DNA from: Luteimonas panaciterrae
GTDB lineage: Bacteria > Pseudomonadota > Gammaproteobacteria > Xanthomonadales > Xanthomonadaceae
Direction: 5' to 3'
DNA: 64,000 bases
NCBI RefSeq assembly: GCF_020511115.1
Contig: NZ_JAJAVH010000001.1
Location: 248,001-312,000, forward strand
The first letter of the stretch is position 1, and the number at the start of each line of letters is the position of its first letter. The notes under the pieces were generated by a model, which saw only the letters and a list, made by a program, of their open reading frames with translations, did no database searches and was not told the origin of the DNA. Below are positions 28,850-38,854 of the stretch, piece after piece. The position numbers and the translations under genes were made by a program.

Positions 28850-29633
28850 GGGTTTATGTTCGCAGAATCTGGAGCAAAAGCGTTTCGTCCGCTACACGGC
28901 TTTGCTTGTCATTCCAGCGGAAGCTGGAATCCATTTTGTCGTTGCTAGTGCCAGCGAGATCAAAGGCGTTTCGCCCCTGAAGGGGCGAGTTCATTTCTTT
29001 TGATAAGCGTCAAAAGAAACGAACCAAAGAAAAACGCTTTTCTCGACACAGCAATCCCATGGCGGGAAGTACCCCAGGATTTTCCGACTCGCCATCCTGG
29101 CTCGGTCGGAAAACGGCGGGCATCCATGCCCGCCGCCCTTCGGGTCTAGGCACATCGCGGCTCGCAGGGATTCTTAGCAGCCAAGAGCAAGAGCTGAGCT
29201 TGCTCGGCTTTGCTTCGCCTTCCGCTTCTAAAGCTTGCGCCTCTTTACAACCGGAGACCCGGAGGGCGGCGCACAGGGATGTGCGCCGTTTTTCGACCGA
29301 GCCAGGATGGCGAGTCGAAAAATCCTGATACCAACGAAACTCTGGGATTGCTTCGTCGAGAAAAGCGTTTTTCTTTGGTTCGTTTCTTTTGACGCTTATC
29401 AAAAGAAATGAACTCGGCCGCGCAGCGGACGAAACGCTTTTGCTTTTCGACAGCAACAGCCAAGAGCAAAGACACTGGATGCCCAGCCATCCGGCTGTTA
29501 AAAACCGCCGGAATGACGAACAACAGCAAAAGCCAAATGGATCCCAGCTTCCGCTGGGACGACGAGCAAAGGCAATGACAAAGTCCATGCATTCCCGCCT
29601 ACGCGGGAATGACGAGCAAAGTCGAACGAAAAA
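28850..29633. repeat. 784-base mosaic of palindromic repeats, no gene
   Basis: No coding gene is supported between mnmE and yidC. The stretch contains a partial unit at 28875-28900 (AAAAGCGTTTCGTCCGCT), REP-like palindromes at 28908-28933, 29538-29564 and 29584-29616, a degenerate one near 29490-29515, and the large inverted repeat listed separately. The longest open frame (minus strand, 29010-29588) runs through both arms of the inverted repeat, so it is a by-product of the repeat. Confidence 0.85.
28985..29416. repeat. Long imperfect inverted repeat, arms of about 160 bp
   Basis: The left arm 28985-29147 and the right arm 29256-29416 are inverted copies; the outer 70 bases differ at only two positions. 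The spacer is 108 bases. Each arm contains TTCTTTTGA...TCAAAAGAA (a hairpin) and GACTCGCCATCCTGGCTCGG. A GC-rich hairpin lies at 29115-29134 on the left (GGCGGGC/GCCCGCC) and at 29269-29288 on the right (GGCGCACA/TGTGCGCC); its stem pairs change together between arms. Confidence 0.9.
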
Positions 29634-31352
29634 TCAGGCCTTCTCAGCCACCGCCTTCCCAGCCGGCGGATCCGAATACTTCTTCAGCATCAACCACTGC
29701 TGCAACAGCCCAAGCCCGCCGTTGGCCACCTGATACAGCACCAGACCCGCCGGCAGGAACGCCAGGATCACGCCGAAGATCAACGGCATCATCTGCATCA
29801 TCTTCTGCTGCATCGGATCCATGCCCACCGCGGGCGTGAGCTTCTGCGTCGTCCACATGATCGCCATGTTGATGATCGGCAGGATGAAGAACGGGTCGCG
29901 CGCGGTCAGATCCTGGATCCACAGCATCCACGGCGCCTGACGCAGTTCCACCGACTCCATCAGCACCCAGTACAGCGCCATGAAGATGATCATCTGCGGG
30001 ATGATCGGCAAGCAGCCGCCAACCGGATTGATCTTCTCCTTCTTGTAGAGCTCCATCAGCGCCAGCTGGAATTTCTGCTTGTCGTCGCCGTAGCGTTCCT
30101 TCAGCTGCGCCACGCGCGGCTGGAACTTGCGCATCTTCGCCGCCGACTTGTACTGCGCGGCCGAGAGCGGGAACAGCAGCAGCTTCAGCAGCAGCACCAT
30201 GCCGATGATGGTCCAGCCCCAGTTGCCGAACAGGCCGTGCAGCTTGTCCAGCACCCAGAACAGGCCCTCGCCCAGCATCGCGAAGAAGGAATACTGGCTG
30301 TAGTCGACCGCGCGATCGAGCTTGGGCACGCCTTGCGCCTGGATCTGCTTGACCAGCTTCGGTCCCACCCACAGACGGGCGCTGGTCGCTTCCTTCGTGC
30401 CGGGCGCGACGGTGAACGCGGGCCCGGTGGCGGCGATGCTGTCGACGCGGCCGGTATGGGCAAGCGAGAACAACGCAGCCTGATCAGGCTGAGGAATCCA
30501 CACGCTCAGGAAGTGGTGCTGGAGCATGGCGATCCAGCCGCCGGTCACGGTGATGTTCACCGGGCCGTCCTCGGCGAAATCCTTGAACTTGCGCCGCTGG
30601 TATTTTTGATCCGCGTCGAGCCAGGTCGCGCCGAGGAAGCTGTAGGACTCCGGATTGGTCATCCCGCTCTTCTGCTCCGGCGGAATGCGCGCCAGCTGCC
30701 GGTAGACGTAACCCGCCCACGGCTTGCCGCCGGCGTTGGCGACTTCGTCGCGTACTTCGATCGCGTAGCTGCCGCGCTTGATCGTCCAAATGCGGCGGAT
30801 CGTCACGCCATCCGGTCCGTTCCACACGAACGGCACCGAGATTTCGCGCTGGCTGGTCGTGAGCGCGACATTGGTGTTGGCGGGATTCTCGGCGACGAAA
30901 CCGTTGACGTGGTTCGGCGCGCTCGCGCCGTTCTGTCCCGTCCAGCCGCTCTGCGCCACGTAGTAATGCGCCGAGCTTTCGTCGAGCAACTTGACCGGCG
31001 GGCTGCCCTTCTCGCGCGTCTGCGGGTACTGCAGCAGTTCCGCGTCGAACACGTTGCCGCCGTCCAGCACGAGACGCAGCACGTCGGTGGTGACAGTCAC
31101 ACGACTGCTGGAAGCGTTCGCCGCGGGTGTCGGCGTCGCGGCGGCGGTGGCAGCGGCGGGAACGCCGGAGGTCGCGTTGGGAACCGTGGCTGCCGGCTGT
31201 CCCGGAATCAGCGTGGGAATCGCGGCGCTCGGTGCCGATTGCTCGGTCGCGGCCGGAGCGGGCGGCGCGCTGCGCTCCTTGCTCCATTCCATCCACAAGA
31301 AGGCGGCCACCGTCAGCCAGGCGAAGAGCAGGATCGTACGAGTCGGATTCAT
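29634..31352 (-). CDS. yidC: Membrane protein insertase YidC
   Basis: 572 residues, typical of Gram-negative YidC. N-terminal membrane helix TRTILLFAWLTVAAFLWMEW, then the large periplasmic P1 domain to about 350. The conserved five-helix insertase core follows (GWTIIGMVLLLKLLLFPLSAAQYKSAAKMRKFQPRVAQLKERYGDDKQK, with the hydrophilic-groove arginine in the LSAAQYKS region). INPVGGCLPIIPQMIIFMALYWVL and QKMMQMMPLIFGVILAFLPAGLVLYQVANG complete it. It inserts Sec-dependent and -independent inner-membrane proteins. It starts one base inside the rnpA stop (TGATG). The small yidD gene often found between rnpA and yidC is absent here. Confidence 0.97.
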   Translation of the reverse strand: MNPTRTILLFAWLTVAAFLWMEWSKERSAPPAPAATEQSAPSAAIPTLIPGQPAATVPNATSGVPAAATAAATPTPAANASSSRVTVTTDVLRLVLDGGNVFDAELLQYPQTREKGSPPVKLLDESSAHYYVAQSGWTGQNGASAPNHVNGFVAENPANTNVALTTSQREISVPFVWNGPDGVTIRRIWTIKRGSYAIEVRDEVANAGGKPWAGYVYRQLARIPPEQKSGMTNPESYSFLGATWLDADQKYQRRKFKDFAEDGPVNITVTGGWIAMLQHHFLSVWIPQPDQAALFSLAHTGRVDSIAATGPAFTVAPGTKEATSARLWVGPKLVKQIQAQGVPKLDRAVDYSQYSFFAMLGEGLFWVLDKLHGLFGNWGWTIIGMVLLLKLLLFPLSAAQYKSAAKMRKFQPRVAQLKERYGDDKQKFQLALMELYKKEKINPVGGCLPIIPQMIIFMALYWVLMESVELRQAPWMLWIQDLTARDPFFILPIINMAIMWTTQKLTPAVGMDPMQQKMMQMMPLIFGVILAFLPAGLVLYQVANGGLGLLQQWLMLKKYSDPPAGKAVAEKA

Positions 31353-31798
31353 CAGGCAGGCGTGCTTGGGCCGTCGGAAGCAGAAGCATCCGACGCAGGA
31401 CGGGAAGGGGAGTCGACGGACGGGGCGGGGCGAATTGTGCCGCCCCCCGGCGATGCGGGCAATGCGCCGGCGCGTTGTAACAGTTGCAGGAAGGCGTCAC
31501 GCAACGCGGGATTGTCGCTTTTCGCGGCTGGAGGCCGGGCGACAATCACGTAACTGCCCGCCGGCAATTGCGCGCGCAGTTGACGAAATGTTTCGCGCAG
31601 GACGCGCTTGATGCGGTTGCGGCCGACAGCGTTGGGATCGACCTTGCGCGAGACCGCCAAGCCCAGCCGCGCGGGTTCGCCATCGACACAGACGTGCAGG
31701 GCGAACAGCGGCGAGGCCGTGCGACGGCCTTGCTGGAAGATGCGGTCGAAATCGGCGCGTGCACGGACCCGCGCCCGGGGCGGGAGACCGGCGGTCAT
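31352..31798 (-). CDS. rnpA: Ribonuclease P protein component
   Basis: 148 residues. The RnpA core is clear: LPPRARVRARADFDRIFQQGRR at the start, then LGLAVSRKVDPNAVGRNRIKRVLRETFRQ, the conserved RNR-like motif that contacts RNase P RNA. A Pro/Ser-rich low-complexity tail of about 35 residues after the core is longer than in E. coli. It binds the M1 RNA and helps cleave tRNA 5' leaders. Second gene of rpmH-rnpA-yidC, overlapping yidC by one base. Confidence 0.95.
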   Translation of the reverse strand: MTAGLPPRARVRARADFDRIFQQGRRTASPLFALHVCVDGEPARLGLAVSRKVDPNAVGRNRIKRVLRETFRQLRAQLPAGSYVIVARPPAAKSDNPALRDAFLQLLQRAGALPASPGGGTIRPAPSVDSPSRPASDASASDGPSTPA

Positions 31799-31883
31799 CG
31801 CGGCGACATTGTCGGGGGCGCCGTTGTCAGGAACCGGCGCGTCCGTTGCCTGGAAAGGCTGGCGGCCGGCACAAGGCCTGCCG

Positions 31884-32024
31884 TCAGGCGGTCAGGCGCT
31901 TGCGACCCTTGGCGCGGCGGCGGGCCAGCACTTTGCGGCCGTCGGCGGTCTTCATGCGGGCACGGAAACCGTGGTCGCGCTTGCGCTTGAGGTTGCTGGG
32001 TTGGTAGGTGCGCTTGGTGGCCAT
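31884..32024 (-). CDS. rpmH: 50S ribosomal protein L34
   Basis: A 46-residue, Arg/Lys-rich protein with the family signature [19 protein letters not shown], then [20 protein letters not shown] and a short end KRLTA. This is the usual length for L34, a component of the large ribosomal subunit. It heads the rpmH-rnpA-yidC operon, 85 bases before rnpA, behind a good promoter. Confidence 0.97.
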   Translation of the reverse strand: MATKRTYQPSNLKRKRDHGFRARMKTADGRKVLARRRAKGRKRLTA

Positions 32025-32058
32025 GGCCGGATGCCAAATTCGGAAAGCAAGACCGCCT

Positions 32059-32088
32059 ACTTTAGCGGCGCACCAGGCCGAAGGTCAA
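32059..32088 (-). promoter_or_regulatory. Probable sigma-70 promoter of rpmH
   Basis: On the minus strand, TTGACC at 32088-32083 and TAAAGT at 32064-32059 are separated by 18 bases and end 35 bases before the rpmH start. This fits a strong housekeeping promoter for the ribosomal-protein operon. The rest of the 307-base gap (32089-32331) is AT-richer near 32170-32245, has no consensus DnaA box, and ends with AAGGGG eight bases before the cytochrome gene ATG. Confidence 0.65.
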
Positions 32089-32331
32089 GTCGTGGTTCGC
32101 TTTGACCGGATTCGACGCCCTCCTCACGTTCTGTCTGCGTTCCGCCCGACGCTCCGGGGCCCGAGGGCTTCATGTTCGTGATAAGTATGTGATTGTTCTC
32201 ACTATTTAAATGTGAACTTCACTGCAATTTCATCGCAATTCCCTCAGTTTGAGCCCGCGCTAGCTCTGCTAGCGCCGCTCCGGACAAGCCATTTGCCCGT
32301 CAGCTATCCGAAAACGTAAGGGGAATTTCTT

Positions 32332-35300
32332 ATGCGCTTCAAACAACTCGCCCTGGCCTTGGCCGGGCTGGGACTGTCGGTCGGTGCCATGGCCGCCGCG
32401 TCCCAATTCTTCGATCCACCACGCCCTGCTGCCGCCGGCTCGACGCCGGTCACGCCCTCCACCCTGGTTTCGACGGCGAGAGGCGCGTCGTCGGCACGCA
32501 CCACAGCGACCGCCACGACCTCGCTCTCGACCACCGACGGCGCGCTGGCGGACGAGACGCCGACCGAGCCGCTTCCACCCGGCACTGGCGGCGTCACCGG
32601 CATCAACAAGGCCATCCAGCTCATCATCACGTCCCTGATCAACATTCCGATCATTCCGGATGCGATCACCGCGTTGATCCGCGCGCGGGAAGAAACGACG
32701 CCCCACGCACGTCAGACGGCCGCGCTGACGACACGCGATCAGCCGGTGCCGATCCGGCTGCGCGCCCTCGGCCCGGGCGGCGACTTCCTCGCCGACGAAA
32801 CCGATCCGCTGTATCAGTACAAGGTCGTCGAACAGCCCAAGCACGGCACGCTGTCCGGAACGCCGCCGCATCTGGTCTACACGCCGAACCCCGGCTTCAC
32901 CGGTTTCGATCGTCTGAAATTCCAGGTCGGTTATCCGCTGCAACTTCTGCCGTTGCCGACCGTCTCACAGGTCGACATCAAGGTGATCGGTTCCTACAAC
33001 ACCTTCGAAAGCGGCCAGGTGCGTCCGCTCGCGCTGAACTCCGACAAGACGCGGCTGTACGCCGTCAACACGCCCGACAATCGCCTGGAAATCTTCGACG
33101 TCACGCAGACCGTGCCGCGCCTGCTCGACAGCGTGCCGGTGGGACTGGAGCCGGTGGCGGTGTCACTGCGCAACGACAATGAAGCCTGGGTGGTGAACAC
33201 ACTGTCCGACAGTGTCAGCGTCGTCGATCTCGCGGCGCCGAAGCCGGCCGTGAAACGCACGCTGCAGGTCGGCGACGAACCGCAGGACATCGTCTTCGCG
33301 GGTCCGGGCAAGCAGCGCGCCTTCATCGCCACCGCGCATCGCGGTCAGAACTCGCCGGTGGATCCCGCGCTGGAAACGCCCGGCGTCGGCCGCGCCGACG
33401 TGTGGGTGTTCGATGCGCCGACCGTCGATCAGGCGCAAGGTGATGCGGCCCCACTGAAGATTCTCACTCTGTTCGGCATGCCCGGACGCGCTTTGGCGGT
33501 GAGTCCGGACGGCGGCACGGTGTATGCCGCGATCTTCAAGTCGGGCAACCAGACGACCGTCGTCGGCGCCAATAACCTGATCCTCGGGCCGAACAGCACC
33601 AAGTACGGCAAGAAGGGGCTCACCACTGACGCCAGCGGTCTCGGCGGCAGCAATCTGGAAATACTGGGCGCCAAGAAGGCACCCAACACCGGCGTGATCG
33701 TGCAGTACAAGAACGGTCACTGGGTCGACAGCTATGGCACGAACTGGGACGCCTATGTGCCCTACTCGCTGCCGGACAAGGACGTGTTCGCGATCGACGC
33801 GAACGCGGCATCGCCGGTGGTCAAGCAGGAAATCCCGCACGTCGGCACTTCGCTGTTCAACATCGCCGTCAATCCGGTGTCGGGCGCGCTGTACGTGTCC
33901 AACTACGACGCGCGCAACTTCGAACGCTTCGAAGGCGACGACCGCACCGACGGCAAGCTCTCGGTCAACGGCCGCTTCATCCGCAACCAGATCACGGTGA
34001 TCAAGAGCGGGCAGGTGTTGCCGCGCAACCTCAACAAGCATCTGGTGGATTCGCAGACGCTCGGCGCCCCGGGCGATAGCGAGCGCAGTCTGGCCATGCC
34101 GTTGCAGATGCAGGTCACCGACAACGGTCAGACTCTGTACCTGGCAGCGTATGGCTCGTCGAAGATCGGCGTGTTCAACACCAGCCAGTTGGAGAACGAC
34201 AGTTTCGTGCCGTCAGAAAGCGCGCATATCAACGTGAGTGGCGGCGGTCCCGCCGGCCTGGTGCTGGACGAGGCGCGCGGCCGCATGTACGTGCTCACGC
34301 GTTTCAACAACAGCATCGCCGTGGTGAACACCGCGACCCGCAGCGAAACCGCATCCGTGCCGATGTACAACCCGGAACCGGATTTCGTGGTCAAGGGCCG
34401 CCCGTTCCTCTACGACGCACGTTTCAACTCAGCCAAGGGCGACGTGTCCTGCGGCAGCTGCCATCTGTTCGGCGACATGGACGGATTGGCCTGGGATCTG
34501 GGCAATCCGAAGGAGAAGTGGACGGAGAACCCCCGCAAATATTCCGATCCGCTCTCGCTGATCCTGGCCACGCGCGCCTTCCATCCGCTGAAGGGGCCGA
34601 TGACCACGCAGAGCTTCCGCGGCCTGGAATTCCAGGGTCCGCAGCACTGGCGTGGCGATCGCACCGGCGCCAAGCGCGTGAACGGCGAGTTGCTGGAAAA
34701 GGCAGCGTTCAAGGAGTTCCGCGTCGCCTTCACGGGATTGCTGGCACGCGCGCAGCAGCCGACCGAAGACCAGTTGAATCAGTTCACCGACTTCATCATG
34801 CAGCTGCGTTATCCGCCGAATCCGATCCGCAATCTGGATAACAGCCTCACGGCCAATCAGGCGGCCGGCAAGGAAGTGTTCTTCAACCAGCTCTCCACTG
34901 GTTTCCCGACCTTCCGCGACGACATCGGCATCAGCAACGGTTCGATGCTCACCTGCAACGAGTGCCATGAAGTGCATCCGGATTCGCAGCGCTTCGGCAG
35001 TTCCACCCTGATGTCATTCGAAGGCACGTCCATCTCGCAGGACTTCAAGATCCCGCACTTCCGCAACCTGTACCAGAAGGTCGGCAAGTTCGGTTTCAAC
35101 ATGCGTGGTTTCGCTTCCACGCAGATGGGCGATCAGGTGTCCGGTTTCGGCTTCCTCAACGATGGTTCTCTGGACACCGTCAGCACGTTCCTGCGGTTCG
35201 GCGCCCGAGATGGCGGATTCGATACTCGCCTCTTTGTCTTCCGCTCTCCGGCCGATGTCGCCAAGGTATCCGACTTCCTGTACACCACCGACACCGGCTT

Positions 35301-35805
35301 CGCGCCGATCGTCGGCCAGCAGGTCACGCTGGGCGCGGGCAAGACGGGCGCGGCTTCGCGTCTGGATTTGCTCGAGCAGCGCGCTCTTGCGCATACACGC
35401 TCCGGCGGGCCGTTGACGCCGGAATGCGATCTGGTCGCCAGCGCGAAGATCTTTGGCCAGTCCTATGGTCTGCTGTTACAGGACGATGGCAAGTTCGTCA
35501 CCGACAGTGCCGTCTATCCGTCGATCTCGGACGCCGATCTGCGCAACCTGCTCACGCAGGAGGGCAACAGCGCCACGTTCACCTGCGCACCACCGGGCTC
35601 GGGCCAGCGCATCGCGCTGGACCGCGACGAGGATGGCATCTTCAACGGTGCCGATACCGTCACCAGTGGCCGCGCCGTGACCACGATCCAGCCCTACAAC
35701 AACGAAAACGAGACCGACCGGTTCGAAACTGCCGTCGAGAGCAATTACTTCCTCGAAATCGTGTTGAGAGCGCTGCTGCGCTGGCCGGACTTCACGCTCC
35801 GGTAA
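32332..35805 (+). CDS. Beta-propeller/di-heme c-type cytochrome protein (peroxidase-like)
   Basis: 1157 residues. The signal peptide ends at AMA|AAS (about 22). A Thr/Ser/Pro-rich stretch is followed by a cadherin/VCBS-like Ig domain ([35 protein letters not shown]). A YncE-type beta-propeller spans about 225-690 with repeats such as [13 protein letters not shown] and [14 protein letters not shown]. The C-terminal part has two haem c sites: CGSCH at 707-711 and CNECH at 875-879, in a context like di-haem cytochrome c peroxidase/MauG proteins ([34 protein letters not shown]). It is periplasmic or surface exposed and probably redox-active; the substrate is unknown. It lies between rpmH and dnaA, which is unusual. 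Confidence 0.85.
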   Translation: MRFKQLALALAGLGLSVGAMAAASQFFDPPRPAAAGSTPVTPSTLVSTARGASSARTTATATTSLSTTDGALADETPTEPLPPGTGGVTGINKAIQLIITSLINIPIIPDAITALIRAREETTPHARQTAALTTRDQPVPIRLRALGPGGDFLADETDPLYQYKVVEQPKHGTLSGTPPHLVYTPNPGFTGFDRLKFQVGYPLQLLPLPTVSQVDIKVIGSYNTFESGQVRPLALNSDKTRLYAVNTPDNRLEIFDVTQTVPRLLDSVPVGLEPVAVSLRNDNEAWVVNTLSDSVSVVDLAAPKPAVKRTLQVGDEPQDIVFAGPGKQRAFIATAHRGQNSPVDPALETPGVGRADVWVFDAPTVDQAQGDAAPLKILTLFGMPGRALAVSPDGGTVYAAIFKSGNQTTVVGANNLILGPNSTKYGKKGLTTDASGLGGSNLEILGAKKAPNTGVIVQYKNGHWVDSYGTNWDAYVPYSLPDKDVFAIDANAASPVVKQEIPHVGTSLFNIAVNPVSGALYVSNYDARNFERFEGDDRTDGKLSVNGRFIRNQITVIKSGQVLPRNLNKHLVDSQTLGAPGDSERSLAMPLQMQVTDNGQTLYLAAYGSSKIGVFNTSQLENDSFVPSESAHINVSGGGPAGLVLDEARGRMYVLTRFNNSIAVVNTATRSETASVPMYNPEPDFVVKGRPFLYDARFNSAKGDVSCGSCHLFGDMDGLAWDLGNPKEKWTENPRKYSDPLSLILATRAFHPLKGPMTTQSFRGLEFQGPQHWRGDRTGAKRVNGELLEKAAFKEFRVAFTGLLARAQQPTEDQLNQFTDFIMQLRYPPNPIRNLDNSLTANQAAGKEVFFNQLSTGFPTFRDDIGISNGSMLTCNECHEVHPDSQRFGSSTLMSFEGTSISQDFKIPHFRNLYQKVGKFGFNMRGFASTQMGDQVSGFGFLNDGSLDTVSTFLRFGARDGGFDTRLFVFRSPADVAKVSDFLYTTDTGFAPIVGQQVTLGAGKTGAASRLDLLEQRALAHTRSGGPLTPECDLVASAKIFGQSYGLLLQDDGKFVTDSAVYPSISDADLRNLLTQEGNSATFTCAPPGSGQRIALDRDEDGIFNGADTVTSGRAVTTIQPYNNENETDRFETAVESNYFLEIVLRALLRWPDFTLR

Positions 35806-35857
35806 TCAGGCGGGCGCTCAGCATCGGCTGGGCGCCCACTCCGCATCACCACAACGA

Positions 35858-35889
35858 CCTCTCTCCCGCGCCGGGAGAGAGGTTTTTTT
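35858..35889 (+). terminator. Intrinsic terminator after cytochrome gene
   Basis: A perfect 11-bp stem (CCTCTCTCCCG / CGGGAGAGAGG), three-base loop and seven T follow the stop codon by about 50 bases, insulating dnaA from read-through. Confidence 0.95.
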
Positions 35890-36026
35890 ATGGGCCTCAC
35901 TTCGGTTTTCCGCGGGTCGGCGCACGATCGCAGATGCGCCGCCACGGGCCCGGTGATAGTCTGCTCCGCTCCGTCGCGGTTCGGGCATGCCGGCACCCCG
36001 GCGCCTGTTTCCCTTATCTGGTTTCG

Positions 36027-37382
36027 ATGAGCCTCACTTCCCACCCCGACGCCTGGCCGCGTTGCCTGGAACGCCTGGAAGCCGAATTTCCGGCCGAGGA
36101 CGTACACACCTGGCTGAAGCCGCTGCAGGCGACCTGGCGCGACGACGCCACCGTGCTGTATGCGCCCAACGCCTTCGTTCGCGACGAAGTGCGCACGCGC
36201 TATCTGGCGCGCATCCGCGAGCTGCTCGACCACTTCGCGGGTTCGCCGGAGGTATCGCTGGAAATCGGTTCGTTGCCGCGCGCGACGGTCGTACAGACTG
36301 GACACGTCGCGCCGGCCTTTGCGACGCCTGTGCGCGGATTTCCCGGTGGCGAATCCTTCTCCGGCAATCTCGACGAGCACTACAGCTTCGATAACTTCGT
36401 CGAAGGCCGCAGCAACCAGCTCGGGCGCGCCGCCGCTTGGCAGGCCGCGCAGAAGCCCGGCGATCGCGCCCACAATCCGTTGCTGCTCTACGGCGGCACC
36501 GGCCTCGGCAAGACGCATCTGATGTTCGCCGCCGGCAACGAGATGCGCCGCATCAATCCGGGCGCGCGCGTGCTGTACCTGCGTTCGGAGCAGTTCTACA
36601 GCGCGTTTTTCCGTGCGTTGCAGGAAAAATCCGCCGATCAGTTCAAGCGCCAGTTCCAGCAGATCGATGCGCTGCTGATCGACGACATTCAATTCTTCGC
36701 CGGCAAGGACCGCACGCAGGAAGAGTTCTTCCACACCTTCAATTCGCTCTTCGACGGCAAGCAGCAGATCATCATGACCTGCGATCGCTATCCGCGCGAA
36801 GTCGATGGCCTGGAGCCGCGCCTGAAGTCGCGTCTGGCCTGGGGATTGTCAGTGGCGATCGATCCGCCGGATTTCGAAACGCGCGCGCAGATCGTGCTGT
36901 CGAAGTCGCGCGAGCGCGGCGCGCAGATCCCCGAGGATGTCGCCTTCCTGCTCGCCAAGAAGATGCGCAGCAACGTGCGCGATCTGGAAGGCGCGCTCAA
37001 CACGCTGGCCGCGCGCGCCAACTTCACAGGACGCGCGATCACCGCGGAATTCGCCCAGGAAACCCTGCGCGATCTGCTCCGCGCGCAGCAGCAGGCGATC
37101 GGCATCGCCAATATCCAGAAGGTCGTGGCAGACTACTACGGGTTGCAGATCAAGGATTTGCTGTCGAAGCGCCGGACACGTTCGCTGGCCCGCCCCCGTC
37201 AGGTGGCGATGGCGCTGGCGAAGGAACTGACCGAGCACAGCCTGCCCGAGATCGGCGACGCCTTCGCCGGCCGCGACCACACCACCGTCCTGCACGCCTG
37301 CCGCCAGATCCGGACCCTGCTCGAGACCGACGGCAAGCTGCGCGAGGACTGGGACAAACTCATCCGCAAGCTCAGTGAGTGA
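36027..37382 (+). CDS. dnaA: Chromosomal replication initiator DnaA
   Basis: 451 residues from the ATG at 36027. Domain I is [27 protein letters not shown] short Pro/Gly linker precedes the AAA+ domain, which starts [19 protein letters not shown] with Walker [10 protein letters not shown] (about 155-163), Walker [14 protein letters not shown] and sensor [12 protein letters not shown]. Domain IV has the DnaA signature [19 protein letters not shown] for DnaA-box recognition. Upstream in-frame residues belong to the intergenic region, and the 5' terminator lies between. It opens oriC and loads the helicase. Confidence 0.97.
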   Translation: MSLTSHPDAWPRCLERLEAEFPAEDVHTWLKPLQATWRDDATVLYAPNAFVRDEVRTRYLARIRELLDHFAGSPEVSLEIGSLPRATVVQTGHVAPAFATPVRGFPGGESFSGNLDEHYSFDNFVEGRSNQLGRAAAWQAAQKPGDRAHNPLLLYGGTGLGKTHLMFAAGNEMRRINPGARVLYLRSEQFYSAFFRALQEKSADQFKRQFQQIDALLIDDIQFFAGKDRTQEEFFHTFNSLFDGKQQIIMTCDRYPREVDGLEPRLKSRLAWGLSVAIDPPDFETRAQIVLSKSRERGAQIPEDVAFLLAKKMRSNVRDLEGALNTLAARANFTGRAITAEFAQETLRDLLRAQQQAIGIANIQKVVADYYGLQIKDLLSKRRTRSLARPRQVAMALAKELTEHSLPEIGDAFAGRDHTTVLHACRQIRTLLETDGKLREDWDKLIRKLSE

Positions 37383-37638
37383 GCGGATGAACTTATCCCG
37401 GAAGGCAGTGGACGCAACCGGGAGAACCTGTGGATAACTGACCGGTTGAGGACGACGCCAAAAGTTGTCCACAGCTTGTCCGGAAGCCAGCGGTGCGTTA
37501 TCAACGGACCTGGCTTCTAAAAATAGCGTTTAGAATCAAAAAGTTATCGGTGTTACCAACGCATTTCGGCGACACCAGCACCACCTGCTTTTGTATTTAT
37601 CCAATTCCTTAGAGCATGGCATAGGGGACCTGAGCAAC
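37383..37638. other. Probable oriC (dnaA-dnaN intergenic)
   Basis: A perfect DnaA box TGTGGATAA lies at 37429-37437 and a one-mismatch box TTGTCCACA at 37465-37473. Degenerate TTATC-type boxes occur near 37393, 37498, 37539 and 37584. An A/T-rich stretch (about 37505-37620, e.g. TTCTAAAAATAGCGTTTAGA) could be the unwinding element. Position next to dnaA and parS sites downstream support the call; experimental origin mapping is needed to prove it. Confidence 0.75.
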
Positions 37639-38739
37639 ATGCGTTTCAGTCTGCAGCGCGAAGTGTTTTTGAAACCCCTGGGCCAAGTGGTCAACGTCGT
37701 CGAACGGCGTCAGACCCTGCCCGTGCTCGCCAATCTGCTGGTGCAGGTGAAGGGCGGACAGCTGTCGCTGACCGGTACGGATCTGGAAGTCGAGATGGTC
37801 GCGCGCAGCGCCGTCGAGGACGCCAAGGACGGAGAGACCACGATCCCGGCGCGCAAGCTTTTCGACATCGTCCGTGCCCTGCCCGACGGCAGCAAGGTGA
37901 CCGTGTCGCAGACCGGCGACAAGATCACGGTGCAGGCCGGCCGCAGCCGCTTCACCCTGGCCAGCCTGCCGGCGAACGATTTCCCGTCGGTCGATGAAGT
38001 GGAAGCGACCGAACGCGTGTCCGTCGCCGAAGCCGCGCTGAAGGAGCTGATCGAGCGCACCGCGTTCGCGATGGCCCAGCAGGACGTGCGCTATTACCTC
38101 AACGGCCTGTTGTTCGACCTCGGCGACAAGCGCCTGCGCTGCGTGGCCACCGACGGCCACCGTCTGGCGCTGTGCGAGTCGGCCCTCGACGTGCCGGTGC
38201 AGGCCAAGCGCCAGATCATCGTGCCGCGCAAGGGCGTGCAGGAATTGCAGCGCCTGCTCGAAGGCGGCGATCGCGCGCTCGAACTGGAGATGGGCCGCAG
38301 CCACATCCGGGTGAAGCGCGACGATGTCACCTTCACCAGCAAGCTCATCGACGGCCGCTTCCCCGACTACGAGGCCGTGATTCCGATCGGCGCCGATCGC
38401 GAAGTGCGAATCGAGCGCGAAGTGCTGCGCGCGGCCCTGCAGCGCGTGGCGATCCTGTCCAACGAGAAATACCGTGGCGTGCGTCTGGAAGTCTCGCCGG
38501 GCCTGCTGAAGATCAACGCGCACAACCCCGAGCAGGAAGAGGCGCAGGAAGAAGTCGAGGCCGAGACCAAGGTCGACGGCTTGGCGGTCGGCTTCAACGT
38601 CAACTACCTGCAGGACGCCCTCACCGCCCTGCGCGACGAGCACGTGGTGCTGATGCTGCGCGATGCCAACTCTTCCGCCCTGGTGCGGGAAGCGAGCAGC
38701 GAGAAGTGCCGCCACGTCGTGATGCCGCTTCGGCTGTAA
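37639..38739 (+). CDS. dnaN: DNA polymerase III beta sliding clamp
   Basis: 366 residues from the ATG at 37639, the exact E. coli length. MRFSLQREVFLKPLGQVVNVVERRQTLPVLANLLV opens domain I; the three topologically equal domains follow, with conserved FTLASLPANDFP, YYLNGLLFDL, LRCVATDGHRLALCE, DGRFPDYEAVIP and the C-terminal VVMPLRL. It encircles DNA as a dimer and tethers polymerase III. It is followed by a 115-base gap with the first parS site, then recF. Confidence 0.97.
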   Translation: MRFSLQREVFLKPLGQVVNVVERRQTLPVLANLLVQVKGGQLSLTGTDLEVEMVARSAVEDAKDGETTIPARKLFDIVRALPDGSKVTVSQTGDKITVQAGRSRFTLASLPANDFPSVDEVEATERVSVAEAALKELIERTAFAMAQQDVRYYLNGLLFDLGDKRLRCVATDGHRLALCESALDVPVQAKRQIIVPRKGVQELQRLLEGGDRALELEMGRSHIRVKRDDVTFTSKLIDGRFPDYEAVIPIGADREVRIEREVLRAALQRVAILSNEKYRGVRLEVSPGLLKINAHNPEQEEAQEEVEAETKVDGLAVGFNVNYLQDALTALRDEHVVLMLRDANSSALVREASSEKCRHVVMPLRL

Positions 38740-38793
38740 TGCAGGTCCCTCTGCAAGAGCCCGGCCATCCCTGGCCGGACTTTCCAAAAGAGC

Positions 38794-38809
38794 GGTTCCA
38801 CGTGGAACA
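38794..38809. promoter_or_regulatory. parS centromere site 1
   Basis: GGTTCCACGTGGAACA differs at one outer base from the ParB-binding consensus TGTTCCACGTGGAACA of pseudomonads and relatives. It is a 14-base perfect palindrome in the dnaN-recF gap. Confidence 0.88.
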
Positions 38810-38854
38810 TTCCCGCCCGGTTACTGCCGGGCGGTGTCATTTTGGGCGGCCGCC

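Noticed and set aside
29010-29588. 192-codon minus-strand frame in the yidC-mnmE gap
   Set aside because: Runs through both arms of the long inverted repeat; translation repeats itself and has no start signal.
32089-32331. Second origin between rpmH and the cytochrome gene
   Set aside because: A/T-rich, but no TTATCCACA-type box; more likely just promoter DNA.
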